DNA of 33,429 nt from DATAYF01 sp036272735 (GCA_036272735.1 DATAYF010000364.1:1-33429), one strand, 5' to 3'; shown: positions 7,811 through 16,986, counted from the first letter of the stretch. Numbers and translations are program-made. The notes: generated by a model not told the origin, from the letters alone.

Positions 7811-9073
7811 TTAGCGTCTGCGGCTCTTGCTTATTGCTTTGGTAGAAAAGGAAAATTGTACTCCTTGCTGCTCCATTAGCGTCTGGAAGGCCGCGTAAAA
7901 TTCGGCGCGATCTTGCATAGTAATCACGGAAACAGCATCAGCGGTCTCAATGGCATAGGGATAGCCACTTCCGGCAATGACTTCGGAGCGCACAGCATCG
8001 AGCACCGGCTCAAGGATCCCTTCATCCAGCATCCAGCGTGGAAATTCTAAGCGAGCAGGAGGCCGAAACGAGGTTGTCTGTAGGTAGCAGAAAGCGATGC
8101 GATCACCATACTCACCATAATCTTTCAGAATATCGCCACGGGCACACAACATGGCCGGAGTTCGATCACCCCAACCAAGCCGCCCCTGCCAGAGCAGAGC
8201 ATCGTGTATCTTCTTTGTCTCACGTAATATCGGCTGCTCGCTCGTGGCATCCAGGCGGCGCAGCATGGTAATCATGTCGCGAGCATAGCTGGTATCGATG
8301 TAGCCAATCAAGGGGACGCGCATTTGTTCCGAGGCTTCGAGCAGCGAAACGGCGGCGGCGATGTAGCGATCACGGTAGGGATTGGGCATCGTCAACGCGA
8401 AGGAGACAATGAGCGAGCCATCGAAGAAGACCACCGGGCTGTGCAGGGGATCGGAAGATTGACGCGCCAGCGCGCACTGCACCATTTGTTGGCGCAGCGT
8501 CTCCACTTCCAGCAAGTAACGGCGCAGCGTGACCTGCATTTCCGAATAGGGATAGCTATCCGGATCCTCGTCTTCTTCTCTCGACTCCTCCATAATCTCT
8601 TCGGGGGCCAGCACCTCCATGCGCACATCCTTGGTGTAAGCGCGACCACGCTGATGCGGATTGATGAAGAAGCCAACCTGGATCAGTGCGACCGGAATCG
8701 AGGCATCGCGCCAGGGTTGGAGCTGGCTACCATCGACCGCCAATGTCGTGACCCCCTCGATGCACTCGGCCCAGGCGCGCATCTGTTCGTGACTGCTGAA
8801 TTCGCGCCCGAAGGGGACTATTGGCCCATGGTACTCGCTGAAGGCGGCGCGCACCAGCCAGCGATCAAACTCGATGCTGGGACGCGCCCCGGCGCTGGCC
8901 TCGTCCTTAGCAGGTAGGGACTGCTCAAGCTGGGCGCTCGATTGATAGCGCTGGTGCAACGTCTCCAACACATGGCGATACGCGGCCACCTGTTCGCTAA
9001 AGCTACTATCGTACTGCGTAAACTGTCCCTGTTTGGCCTGTAGCGCCGCGAGTAACTTCCCTTTATGCAACAT
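7811..9073 (-). CDS. nurA: NurA-domain nuclease
   Basis: A 420-residue protein with the NurA fold (RNase-H-like 5'-3' nuclease acting on ss and dsDNA ends). Acidic residues expected to bind the metal are D114 in LAVDGSQ, D218 in VVFFDGS and D260 in GYIDTSY. An acidic insert (MEESREEDEDPDSYPY, about 161-176) is unusual. The start ATG 9073 follows AGGAGGGGCATGCT. It lies 42 bases after the rad50-like gene on the same strand, so the two are surely co-transcribed. In archaea NurA works with HerA helicase and Mre11-Rad50 in end resection; HerA and Mre11 are not adjacent here. Role in DNA end processing is inferred from this pairing. Confidence 0.85.
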   Translation of the reverse strand: MLHKGKLLAALQAKQGQFTQYDSSFSEQVAAYRHVLETLHQRYQSSAQLEQSLPAKDEASAGARPSIEFDRWLVRAAFSEYHGPIVPFGREFSSHEQMRAWAECIEGVTTLAVDGSQLQPWRDASIPVALIQVGFFINPHQRGRAYTKDVRMEVLAPEEIMEESREEDEDPDSYPYSEMQVTLRRYLLEVETLRQQMVQCALARQSSDPLHSPVVFFDGSLIVSFALTMPNPYRDRYIAAAVSLLEASEQMRVPLIGYIDTSYARDMITMLRRLDATSEQPILRETKKIHDALLWQGRLGWGDRTPAMLCARGDILKDYGEYGDRIAFCYLQTTSFRPPARLEFPRWMLDEGILEPVLDAVRSEVIAGSGYPYAIETADAVSVITMQDRAEFYAAFQTLMEQQGVQFSFSTKAISKSRRR

Positions 9074-9115
9074 AGCATGCCCCTCCTGATACGCTCGTGT
9101 ATTGTGCTATTACTC

Positions 9116-12100
9116 TTATGAAGCCAGGATGCTCAATGGTTCACGACGCGCACTCATGACCTCGTCTTCGCTGAGCAGACGCGTTTCGCCATTGTCCTTT
9201 TGTAAGCGGACAAGGCAGTCCAGTCCCTGCTCGAAGGTGTCGTCGTGGCTGATAACGATCAACTGATCGAAGCCACGCACGCGCCGGATCTGTTCGGCCA
9301 GGTTCATGCGCCTCAACTCGTCCATGTTTTGCGTCGGTTCGTCGAAGAAGGCGATATTCAGCGTTGATAGCTTTTTTAAGAGCGCCAGGCGTACAGCCAG
9401 GGCCGCACTCATCTGCTCTCCGCCGCTAAGCTGTGCGAAGCTGCGATTGACTCCCTGGCGGCGCAACATGATCTCGTAATCGTTTTGCCAGGAGAGTTGC
9501 GCGCTGCGATCCCCCATAATTTCACCAAAGATACGGTTCGCCTCGGCCGAGATGTTATCGAGCATGGCCTTGAGAATGTACGGTCCAGCCTCCGTCAGCA
9601 ATTTACGAAAACTTTCGAGCATGGCAAGCAAGTCTTTGAGCGTTTGTAGTTCCTGTTGCGCCGCGTCTAGCTCAACCAGGAATGCCTGGGCCTTGTCGAT
9701 ATTCGCCAATAAATCCATGATGTGATCCTGATTATGCTGCATGTTGCTGGCAAGGCTGGCAAGTGAACTACTCAGGCGTTCAAGCTCCTGCTCGACGGTT
9801 GGTAGATCGGTCTCCACAAAATCGGCTCGTGCTACATTATACGCCTGCTCTGCCTGCTCAAGCGTCTCTGTAGCTTGCTGTGTTACCGCGACCTGCTCTT
9901 GATACGCCTGCTCACGCTCGGACAATGCACGCGCCTCTTTCTGGTTCTCCAAGTAGCGACGATGCGGCTCCAGGCAATGCTGCAAGGTATATTCGTGTTG
10001 CGCAATTGCAGTGTCGAGCGTTGCGTAGACGCTTAACTGCTCCTGCACACCTTGCAACTGGCTTGCTAACGTCTGCTGGCTCTGCACCTCGCCCTGCAAC
10101 TGCTGCGTAAACATATCCTCTTGCTCAACAGTGTGAATCGGCTCCCTGGTCTGACCACGCGGATCGTCCAACTCGCGCAGTCTGGTCTCAACGGTCTCCT
10201 TCTCTTCTTTACAACCAAGCAGGCTCTCGCGCTCGTTACGTAGCTCTTGCAAGCGTTCTTCCAGCTCTTGTATCTGCTCTTGTAATTGTTGGTGTTGGCG
10301 CTGCAAGCCATCGAGCAAACGCACCTTCGCTTCCGCCTGGCGGCTCTGCTGTAAGGCACTGGCTGCCTCGCTCATCTGCTGCTCTACGCTTTGCAACGTT
10401 TCCAGGTCTCGCACCAGATCATCGATCTCCTGCTGTCCGCGCTGTAATTCCTGCTGATGGCGCTGTAACGTGTGCTCTTGCTCATCGCGCCTGGCGTAGT
10501 ACTGATCGAGCTTGCTGACATCGTCGGCGTACTGCTGCAACTGCTTACGCTGCTGCACTATCGTCGCAAGCTGCTGCCGCACCTGTGCAGACTGCTCCTG
10601 CTCCTGGTCAATCAGGTTATCAAAATACGATTCCAGGCTGACGACGCCGCGCTGTTTGATGTTCAGGCAACTTTCATGCAGAAACGGGCACTGACCACCA
10701 ACCGATTGCGCACGCGAATCTTTATAAGCTTCGATACTACCAAGCAAGCGATGTTGACGCGCCACATAGATTTTTTCTTGCTCTTGCACGGCTGGTAGCT
10801 TCTCGGCTTCAGTGCGTTGTGCCTCACTATGGGCAATACGTTGCTGGAGTTGGTCCAGTTGGGCAGTGCTACGCTCGTATTCCACTTGGAGATCGTGTTG
10901 ACGCGTGCGGGATGTCTTGAGTTGCTGCTCCTTGAGTTGCTTCCCTTCCAAACGAGCTTGCAGACGTGAATAGGCGTCGGTACGTTCTTGTAGGCATTCG
11001 GCCAGTGGTTTGAGCGGTTCAGTTGCGCTGATCTGGCGCTGCAACTCGTCCTGCTTGCTCTGATGCCCCATCTGCTGCTTTTTGAGGTCATGCCCTTGCT
11101 TAGAGACCAATTGAAGCCGTTCAAGACGCTGTACAGCCACATCCCGCTGTTTCTCTAGCTCCACTTGCTGTTCCACGAGCGGCACCAATGCAACAATCCT
11201 TTGGCGAGCCTGTGCAACGTCGGCGAGGCGTTGCTGCCAGTTCTTGATGCGCTCCTCGATCTGCCCTAAACTTTGCTGCAAGCTCGCTTGCTGTGCGCGC
11301 AGCGTGTCGCGTTGTTGGGATTGCTTGCGTAACTCACGCAAACTCTGCTCGGTCTGCTCATATTGGTAATACCCGTTACTGCTGGCCTGAACGACCTGCC
11401 AGGCTTCGCGTGCAACCGTAAACTGCCGCTCACGTTCATGTAGCAGGTTTTGAGCATGCTCCCTGGCATTGCGACTCTCATCGTAACGTATTTTGAGGTC
11501 GCGCACACGGTCAGCCTGCGCTTTCAGGTCATTTTTGCGCCGTTCATTGTCACGTAATTGTTGGGTTTGCTGCACATTTTGCAACTTCTGTTGCTCATCG
11601 AGCGTGCGAGCTTCTTGCAATTGCGTGTGCCACGCGGCAAGATCGCGGGTCTCGTATGCCAGATGGTCGATCTCACGCTCTCGCCCGCTCATTTGCTCTT
11701 TATAGTAGTGGCTCGTTTTCAGCAAATTGGTGGCGGAGGTTTTGTAATCCTCGATTTGCAGGAGCGCGTCGAAGGTTTTCTTACGCTCGGCACCAGCCTG
11801 GAGGAAGACGGCGGTAAATGTGCCCTGCGGCACACCAAGCGCATCGCGGAAGAGCGATTTAAGTGGACGATCCCGATCAATGCCAAAGAGGTCGTGCAGT
11901 TTATCCATCACATCCTGGCCCTGCTCAAAGTGCAGGTCAGCTTCTTTATCGTAGACAAACCAGTGTGCGCTGCTTCCAAAACGGCGCTCCACCTCGTAAG
12001 GTCGGTCGTCGCTCCCAACCAGGTGCACAACAATTTTGCCATATTTCTCACCTTCGCGGATAAATTGTTCGCGATTGTATGGCAAATAGTCGAACAGCGC

Positions 12101-12235
12101 GAAACCGATGGCTTCGACGATGGTAGTTTTTCCAGCACCATTCACACCACTGATCGCCGTGGTGCCACGCCCCATCTCAACGCTGATGGTGCGGTAGCTT
12201 TTAACGTTTTCTAAATCGATACGGGTGATGAGCAT
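9116..12235 (-). CDS. Rad50/SbcC-like SMC-family ATPase
   Basis: A 1039-residue ABC-type ATPase with split head and long coiled coil. Walker A is GVNGAGKTT at residues 30-38, the Q-loop Q137 is in GVPQGTF, the signature LSGGEQ begins at 936, and Walker B ends in FFDEP with D965-E966, followed by the D-loop and a switch His in SHDD. Residues ~170-500 and ~540-900 are Gln/Glu/Arg-rich coiled coil. The apex has C516 and C523 in CPFLHESC, spacing C-x6-C in place of the C-x2-C zinc hook of Rad50. It leads an operon with nurA; a TATAAT at 12340-12335 with a poor -35 is a possible promoter. Family role: ATP-driven DNA tethering and end processing with a nuclease. Confidence 0.88.
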   Translation of the reverse strand: MLITRIDLENVKSYRTISVEMGRGTTAISGVNGAGKTTIVEAIGFALFDYLPYNREQFIREGEKYGKIVVHLVGSDDRPYEVERRFGSSAHWFVYDKEADLHFEQGQDVMDKLHDLFGIDRDRPLKSLFRDALGVPQGTFTAVFLQAGAERKKTFDALLQIEDYKTSATNLLKTSHYYKEQMSGREREIDHLAYETRDLAAWHTQLQEARTLDEQQKLQNVQQTQQLRDNERRKNDLKAQADRVRDLKIRYDESRNAREHAQNLLHERERQFTVAREAWQVVQASSNGYYQYEQTEQSLRELRKQSQQRDTLRAQQASLQQSLGQIEERIKNWQQRLADVAQARQRIVALVPLVEQQVELEKQRDVAVQRLERLQLVSKQGHDLKKQQMGHQSKQDELQRQISATEPLKPLAECLQERTDAYSRLQARLEGKQLKEQQLKTSRTRQHDLQVEYERSTAQLDQLQQRIAHSEAQRTEAEKLPAVQEQEKIYVARQHRLLGSIEAYKDSRAQSVGGQCPFLHESCLNIKQRGVVSLESYFDNLIDQEQEQSAQVRQQLATIVQQRKQLQQYADDVSKLDQYYARRDEQEHTLQRHQQELQRGQQEIDDLVRDLETLQSVEQQMSEAASALQQSRQAEAKVRLLDGLQRQHQQLQEQIQELEERLQELRNERESLLGCKEEKETVETRLRELDDPRGQTREPIHTVEQEDMFTQQLQGEVQSQQTLASQLQGVQEQLSVYATLDTAIAQHEYTLQHCLEPHRRYLENQKEARALSEREQAYQEQVAVTQQATETLEQAEQAYNVARADFVETDLPTVEQELERLSSSLASLASNMQHNQDHIMDLLANIDKAQAFLVELDAAQQELQTLKDLLAMLESFRKLLTEAGPYILKAMLDNISAEANRIFGEIMGDRSAQLSWQNDYEIMLRRQGVNRSFAQLSGGEQMSAALAVRLALLKKLSTLNIAFFDEPTQNMDELRRMNLAEQIRRVRGFDQLIVISHDDTFEQGLDCLVRLQKDNGETRLLSEDEVMSARREPLSILAS

Positions 12236-12379
12236 AATCGTTCTAGCCAGCTTTCCTACAAACGTGCAAACATGCGCTCCCTCTTGCTTGACGCTTTCTC
12301 TTTGAAGGCAGCAAAAGCGGAAATATTCATGGGCATTATATCATGGAGTGTCAGTAGGGGCAGAGGAACGAAGTTGTTT

Positions 12380-12430
12380 TATGTTGCTATGTATTGATGG
12401 CCCGCCGGGCCATCAATACATAGCAACATA
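12380..12430 (-). terminator. Perfect 24-bp hairpin after the esterase gene
   Basis: Arms of 24 bases without mismatch, apex GGCCC-GCC-GGGCC, starting 14 bases after the stop of the minus-strand esterase. It has the same style as the other long hairpins here: AT-rich base, GC-rich tip, tiny loop, and no T-run. Confidence 0.62.
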
Positions 12431-12444
12431 TATAGGATCAGTGC

Positions 12445-14265
12445 TTACCGATATTGTACCGTCAGGACGGGAACGTACGCTCCGCCCGAATCTCCGCTAT
12501 AGAAATCCATCACATCTTGCTGATTTTTGTTGCTGGTTGGCAACTGGAAATGGACACGGAACTGCGTATGGCCGCTGAGATTGATGAATGCCAGGGCACT
12601 TGACGCAACTGTATCCGTGGCGGCCTGATTTTGTTGTGTGGGCACACTATTGAAGTAGCCAACGTTATTCTGCGCAGCGGGAGCATTGTAATCCGCCTGT
12701 TCCAGCGCGTAATTTCCGTTGAAACCACTTGCGGGCGCGATATCCAGACTGATCGAACCAAGATCGCCCAGGTAGTAGTACGGATCGTAGCGATACAACG
12801 TCAGCGTGGCGTTGGTGACCGTTGATCCTGCCGGAATCTGGCTGGTATCAAACGAGACGATGCTCACCTCCGCCTGGTTCAATGGCGTTGAACCAGCCTG
12901 AAGATATGCCAGCGATCCCTGGGGGACGCCATCATTGGGATAGATGTAACCATCCTCGGATGCAATCGAGGCCAGGGTCAGGGTGTGTGTGGTCGGTGTG
13001 CCAATCGTGTACGTCTGCGAGCCAACTGCACTGCTATGCCCATTAGCCACGGCAATATACTTCAAACTGGTTGTCTGGCTAATGGTCAAGGGAGCGCTAT
13101 AGACCGACGAACTGGTTGTGGGAGTCGAACCATCAGTTGTGTAGTAAATGGTTGCGCTGCTCGGACTGGCCGTGAGCGTCACTTGCACGGACCCACTGTA
13201 GGTGCCGCCAGCGGGTGAGGCGCTCACGGTCGGCGTCTGCGGTGGCTGACCCTGACCCTGGGAATGGTTCATGAAGAAATTGTACATGGCCTGCGTAGCG
13301 CTCGGTCCCTGTGGATCAGTATACGACCCACTGCTACTACCACCCGACCAGGCGTGCCCCATGCCATTGACCTTCCAATACTCTTGAATCTCATTGCCAT
13401 TGTTGTCGCTCCAGGTTTGCACTGTATACGTGCGACCACCGTTCGGGGCCTGTCCGTTGGTGGTACTTGTGGGACTGCCAAAGCTCGCGTTGTAGGTGTT
13501 ATTGGACGCCAGGTGATCCGTCTGCATCCATTGCTGCACCACCTGGTCTCCGTTCACGGGATACACAGTATAATCGCTTGTGCCGTGAAAAACTATCGTG
13601 GGCACAACGCGGGCTGCGCTTCCCATCGCATTATAGGCCGCCTGTCCCTGCTGCGCCGGGTTGGGCCCACCCTGCATTTGCGCCGTTGAAGCAGCCGTAA
13701 GCGAGGTCGCGGCCTGATATTCCAGGCCTGATTCTACACCAATGGCGGCGAAAATATCGGGGTAGGTCGCGCCCATAATGACGGACATCGCCGCACCCGC
13801 GGACATTCCCGCAACATAGACCTGCTTTGGATTGATAGTCCATTGCGAACTGGTCTGTTCAACTGTCTGGGCAATACCTGCAATAATCGCTGGCTCGCCA
13901 CTCCCTCTGGCCTGGTCGGCAGTTTGGAACCAGTTCCAGCAATCACTAGAGTTGTAGCTGCTCGTCTGCTGTGGATAGACGACAATAAATTGTTTCTGGT
14001 CGGCCAGAGCATTCATTTGTGTGCCAGCCGCGAAATCGGTGGGATTTTGCGTACAACCATGCAACATCACGATCATTGGGACGGTGGTGCCCACCTGATA
14101 ATTAGCAGGCGTATAGACATAATAGGGACGACTACCAGCGGAACCATTGTAGGTGTACTGCTGGAACGTGCCACTGCTGGCGTGAACAGTACGCGCGAAA
14201 AAGGGGAGGAAGAGGCTACATCCAAGCGCCACAAGACCAATAAAAACCTTCGTTGAGCGAAACAT
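12445..14265 (-). CDS. Secreted PHB-depolymerase-type esterase, multidomain
   Basis: A 606-residue exported hydrolase. Residues 1-29 form a signal peptide (KVFIGLVALGCSLFLPFF then ARTVHA). The catalytic domain is of the PHB depolymerase / feruloyl esterase (LpqC) type: oxyanion segment MLHGCTQ near 67-73, nucleophile S155 in GMSAG, acid D231 in HGTSDYTV, base H304 in GMGHAW. A Gln/Pro linker near 340 leads to a chitobiase-type beta-sandwich (TPTVSASPAGG ... YYTTDGSTPT, 344-421), then a C-terminal DNRLRE-like sandwich domain (~430-606). The accessory domains suggest binding to an insoluble polymer, either polyester or plant cell wall. Start ATG 14265 has the excellent site AAGGAGGTAACACGG. It is divergent from the SGNH hydrolase gene. 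Confidence 0.88.
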   Translation of the reverse strand: MFRSTKVFIGLVALGCSLFLPFFARTVHASSGTFQQYTYNGSAGSRPYYVYTPANYQVGTTVPMIVMLHGCTQNPTDFAAGTQMNALADQKQFIVVYPQQTSSYNSSDCWNWFQTADQARGSGEPAIIAGIAQTVEQTSSQWTINPKQVYVAGMSAGAAMSVIMGATYPDIFAAIGVESGLEYQAATSLTAASTAQMQGGPNPAQQGQAAYNAMGSAARVVPTIVFHGTSDYTVYPVNGDQVVQQWMQTDHLASNNTYNASFGSPTSTTNGQAPNGGRTYTVQTWSDNNGNEIQEYWKVNGMGHAWSGGSSSGSYTDPQGPSATQAMYNFFMNHSQGQGQPPQTPTVSASPAGGTYSGSVQVTLTASPSSATIYYTTDGSTPTTSSSVYSAPLTISQTTSLKYIAVANGHSSAVGSQTYTIGTPTTHTLTLASIASEDGYIYPNDGVPQGSLAYLQAGSTPLNQAEVSIVSFDTSQIPAGSTVTNATLTLYRYDPYYYLGDLGSISLDIAPASGFNGNYALEQADYNAPAAQNNVGYFNSVPTQQNQAATDTVASSALAFINLSGHTQFRVHFQLPTSNKNQQDVMDFYSGDSGGAYVPVLTVQYR

Positions 14266-14479
14266 CCGTGTTACCTCCTTCAGACACTCCTACGTGCCTG
14301 AATGCTGGGCTGACATCATTGTAAGCATGAAGTTCAGTCAAGGAGTCAACCTGCTTGCATACGGGAATACAGCACCGCGCATTACAACATGACACATGAT
14401 TCACTTATCATATAACAGATAGAAAAGCGGATTGTCAAGGGGTAAAGAGAATTGCTCGTATAGAAATTCACCGTCAGCA

Positions 14480-14508
14480 TTGACAAGTCGGTTGGTTTGG
14501 GCTACGCT
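14480..14508 (+). promoter_or_regulatory. Sigma70-type promoter of the SGNH hydrolase
   Basis: TTGACA (14480-14485), 17-base spacer, TACGCT (14503-14508). It lies inside the longest open frame, which argues against a start upstream of it and for the TTG start at 14588. Confidence 0.5.
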
Positions 14509-14587
14509 ATTCGCAGACTTTCGCACGATAAAAACAGATCTGCGTGGACGCTACGTATGTCGTACAACATCGGAAAGTTCAAATACA

Positions 14588-15394
14588 TTGAACAAGCGCT
14601 ATCGTCTGGCCTACCTCCTAGGGGTGCTATTGCTGGGCTTCATTCTGATCATAAGTACTGCTGCGCTGTTAGTGTTTGTGAAAAAAGCGTCATCCACACA
14701 ATACCCGGCAGAGCTGAGCCTTTCCAAACATGCGTATCCGAACGCACAGGCAATTCGCGTCATGCCGCTTGGCGACTCCATCACCTTTGGACTCGGCACC
14801 AGCGACCTGGGAGGATATCGCGAACCACTCTGGCACAAAATTGAGGCGGACAATTGGAACATCCGCTTTGTTGGTTCGGTGCAAAGTGGTCCCAAGACAC
14901 TTTTAGAGCGAGCTGACGAGGGCCATCCCGGCTGGCGCATCGACCAGATCTCCGCTAAAATTGTTCCCTGGTTACAAGCAACCCAACCGCAAATTATCCT
15001 GCTGCATATCGGTACCAATGATATTATCCAGGGCGCGACGCCTGAATTAGCCGAGAGCCGCCTGCACTATTTGCTGAACCAGATTACCGTAACCGATCCC
15101 AGCGCGACAGTCATTGTCGCACAAATTATTCCCCTGGAAAGACTCCACCGCGATCCCGCTATTGTCGCATTCAATAATACTATTCCAGCGCTTGTCCACA
15201 CATTCGACATGCAAGGAAAGCATGTTTCTTACGTCGATATGTACCGTACCGTGCCACGCAGCGATCTCGTCGATGGCATCCACCCTGACGCACAGGGCTA
15301 TGCCTTAATGGCGGATGTATGGTATCATGCCCTGAAGCCGCTGATCATGCAACGTCACGCGGCCTTACAAGTCAGCTCACAACCAACCAGCTAG
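14588..15394 (+). CDS. Membrane-anchored SGNH/GDSL hydrolase
   Basis: About 268 residues. An N-terminal signal anchor (KRYRLAYLLGVLLLGF onward, basic then ~22 hydrophobic residues) precedes an SGNH esterase domain facing outward. Block I is GDSITFG with the catalytic Ser, block III is GTND, and block V is DGIHPD with the Asp-His pair, so all catalytic residues are present. Family members deacetylate or deesterify carbohydrates and lipids; the substrate is unknown. The frame is open upstream to a TTG at 14432, but that leader is basic and unlike a secretion signal, and a promoter lies within it. TTG 14588 follows GGAAAGTTCAAATACA, which I take as the start, with moderate confidence. It is divergent from the secreted esterase. 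Confidence 0.8.
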   Translation: MNKRYRLAYLLGVLLLGFILIISTAALLVFVKKASSTQYPAELSLSKHAYPNAQAIRVMPLGDSITFGLGTSDLGGYREPLWHKIEADNWNIRFVGSVQSGPKTLLERADEGHPGWRIDQISAKIVPWLQATQPQIILLHIGTNDIIQGATPELAESRLHYLLNQITVTDPSATVIVAQIIPLERLHRDPAIVAFNNTIPALVHTFDMQGKHVSYVDMYRTVPRSDLVDGIHPDAQGYALMADVWYHALKPLIMQRHAALQVSSQPTS

Positions 15395-15428
15395 CCAAAA
15401 TAAGGAATTACGCAATCATTAGGAAAGG

Positions 15429-16409
15429 ATGCATGTTCCTATGGAATACGACCTACCATTCGAGAAACCTCTTGCTCAGCTACACGAGCGTATTACCAGG
15501 CTCAAACGCAAAGAAGTGCAGCTAAAACCCAAAGAGCGTGAGCAATTACGACAAAGCGAGCAAAAGTTGAAGCTGCGCACGCAAGAAATTTATAGTAAGC
15601 TCGATGCCTGGCAAACGGTGCAGGTAGCGCGCCACCGGGATCGTCCTCACGCTGTCGATTACCTCAAGCTGATCTGTGACGACTTCTTCGAATTGCACGG
15701 CGATCGTACATACGGCGACAATCCAACAATCGTCGGTGGACCGGCGATGTTTGACGGTATGAAGGTCGTGTTTGTCTGCCAGGAGAAGGGACGCGACCTT
15801 CAGGATCAGCGCCGACGCAATGCCGGTCAGCCACATCCCGAGGGATATCGCAAAGCCCATCGTTTGATGAAACAAGCCGAAAAGTTCAATGTTCCTGTGA
15901 TCTGCCTGGTGGACACACCGGGAGCATCGATAGCGCTGGGTGACGAGGAGCGCGGCCAGAGCACAGCCATTGCCGAAAATCTCTATTTAATGGCAAGGCT
16001 ACGCGTGCCTATTATTGCGGCGATTATTGGCGAGGGCGGTAGCGGTGGAGCGTTAGGGCTGGCCGTGGCCGACCGTGTGATTATGCAAGAGTATACCTAC
16101 TACACTGTAGCCTCGCCAGAATCGGCCGCGGTCATTCGCTGGCGCGAGGTCAAATACGCCTCCGAGGCGGCAGAAACCATGCAGGTGAGTGCCAAACAGC
16201 TTCAGGCACATAAGCAGTTTATCGACGAAGTTGTGTCCGAACCGCTGGGAGGAGCACATCGCGATTACCAGGTGGCAGCGGACTTGCTCAAAGCAGCGCT
16301 GGTAAGGCATTTGCACGACCTACAAACGCGTGCGCCAGATGAACTGGTTGAACAGCGTTACCAGAAATTCCGCGTCATGGGCCATGTTGGTCAAGCAAGC
16401 ATGGCATAA
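15429..16409 (+). CDS. accA: Acetyl-CoA carboxylase carboxyltransferase, alpha subunit
   Basis: A 326-residue AccA, the half of the carboxyltransferase that, with AccD, moves the carboxyl group from biotin to acetyl-CoA to give malonyl-CoA for fatty acid synthesis. Visible features are FEKPLAQLHERITRL at the N-terminus, HGDRTYGDNPTIVGG, and GEGGSGGALG of the crotonase fold. The loop usually read as TPGAYPG..AEERGQ is TPGASIALGDEERGQ here, changed at two conserved places. ATG 15429 has AGGA four bases upstream; ATG 15441 (MEYDLPFEKP) matches family N-termini better and has AGGAAAGG twelve bases upstream, so either start is possible. accD is not in the window. Confidence 0.92.
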   Translation: MHVPMEYDLPFEKPLAQLHERITRLKRKEVQLKPKEREQLRQSEQKLKLRTQEIYSKLDAWQTVQVARHRDRPHAVDYLKLICDDFFELHGDRTYGDNPTIVGGPAMFDGMKVVFVCQEKGRDLQDQRRRNAGQPHPEGYRKAHRLMKQAEKFNVPVICLVDTPGASIALGDEERGQSTAIAENLYLMARLRVPIIAAIIGEGGSGGALGLAVADRVIMQEYTYYTVASPESAAVIRWREVKYASEAAETMQVSAKQLQAHKQFIDEVVSEPLGGAHRDYQVAADLLKAALVRHLHDLQTRAPDELVEQRYQKFRVMGHVGQASMA

Positions 16410-16473
16410 GGAAATCGTCTTATTGTGTCTGGATTAGCAGGGTTATCGCTGTCCAGTCTACGCTACAGCGAGC

Positions 16474-16502
16474 TTGATTTATGCTCGATCCGAAGGTATA
16501 AT
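16474..16502 (+). promoter_or_regulatory. Sigma70-type promoter of the zinc-ribbon gene
   Basis: TTGATT (16474-16479), 17-base spacer, TATAAT (16497-16502). The expected transcript start near 16509 leaves a leader of about 39 bases to the TTG start at 16548. Confidence 0.6.
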
Positions 16503-16547
16503 TTACTGAAATGTCACCTTTAGCATCTTAGTTGAGAGAGATCTGCT

Positions 16548-16916
16548 TTGAGCAATAATTATACATCGGGTTCTGGTGGTGGAACATCAACCAATCGTAG
16601 TTCGTTCGCAAGTCGGCGCGAGGCACGTAGTAATAACCCAACCGGAGCATTGCCCACGCTGGGCGTCATAGGTGCAGAACATAGCTATGCAGGTCCATTC
16701 GATTTTGCACAATTCATCGAGTCGTTACACGAGTTGTTCGAAAGCGACCGTCAAATGGCAAGCCAACCAGATGCCACGCGTTGTGGAGTCTGTTACCTGC
16801 ACTTCTCAGTGAACGAATTGCATTACCGCGAAGAGGGCCTATACATGTGTTCAGGCTGCGAAGCTACCCTCGGCAACCATCAAATGCCTCTCGTACGACA
16901 ACAACAAAAACTATAA
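16548..16916 (+). CDS. Small zinc-ribbon protein, unknown function
   Basis: A 122-residue protein with a Ser/Gly/Asn-rich disordered first 35 residues, a helical middle (FDFAQFIESLHELFESDRQM) and a C-terminal four-Cys zinc ribbon: C79-x2-C82 and C101-x2-C104. The ribbon resembles TraR/DksA-type or rubredoxin-like fingers but no family is certain. The start is TTG 16548, preceded by a weak GAGAGA and placed well behind a strong promoter. It stands alone, followed by an intrinsic terminator, and is convergent with def. The function is not known. Confidence 0.7.
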   Translation: MSNNYTSGSGGGTSTNRSSFASRREARSNNPTGALPTLGVIGAEHSYAGPFDFAQFIESLHELFESDRQMASQPDATRCGVCYLHFSVNELHYREEGLYMCSGCEATLGNHQMPLVRQQQKL

Positions 16917-16939
16917 TGTGTTTTACAGTGTACAAACAG

Positions 16940-16977
16940 AAAGCACTACCTATTTATTTAGGTAGTGCTTTTCTTAG
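16940..16977. terminator. Intrinsic terminator shared by zinc-ribbon gene and def
   Basis: Perfect 13-bp stem (AAAGCACTACCTA / TAGGTAGTGCTTT) with loop TTTATT and T-rich flank on the plus strand, with an A/T-rich flank on the other side. It lies between convergent genes and can serve both. Confidence 0.8.
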
Positions 16978-16986
16978 CAGTTCTCG

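Noticed and set aside
11558..12214. 218-codon plus-strand frame opposite the rad50-like gene
   Set aside because: The opposite strand holds Walker A and the ATPase head; the plus frame has no family resemblance.
14432..14587. Longer N-terminus for the SGNH hydrolase from TTG 14432
   Set aside because: A sigma70-type promoter lies inside it and the added residues do not resemble a secretion signal.
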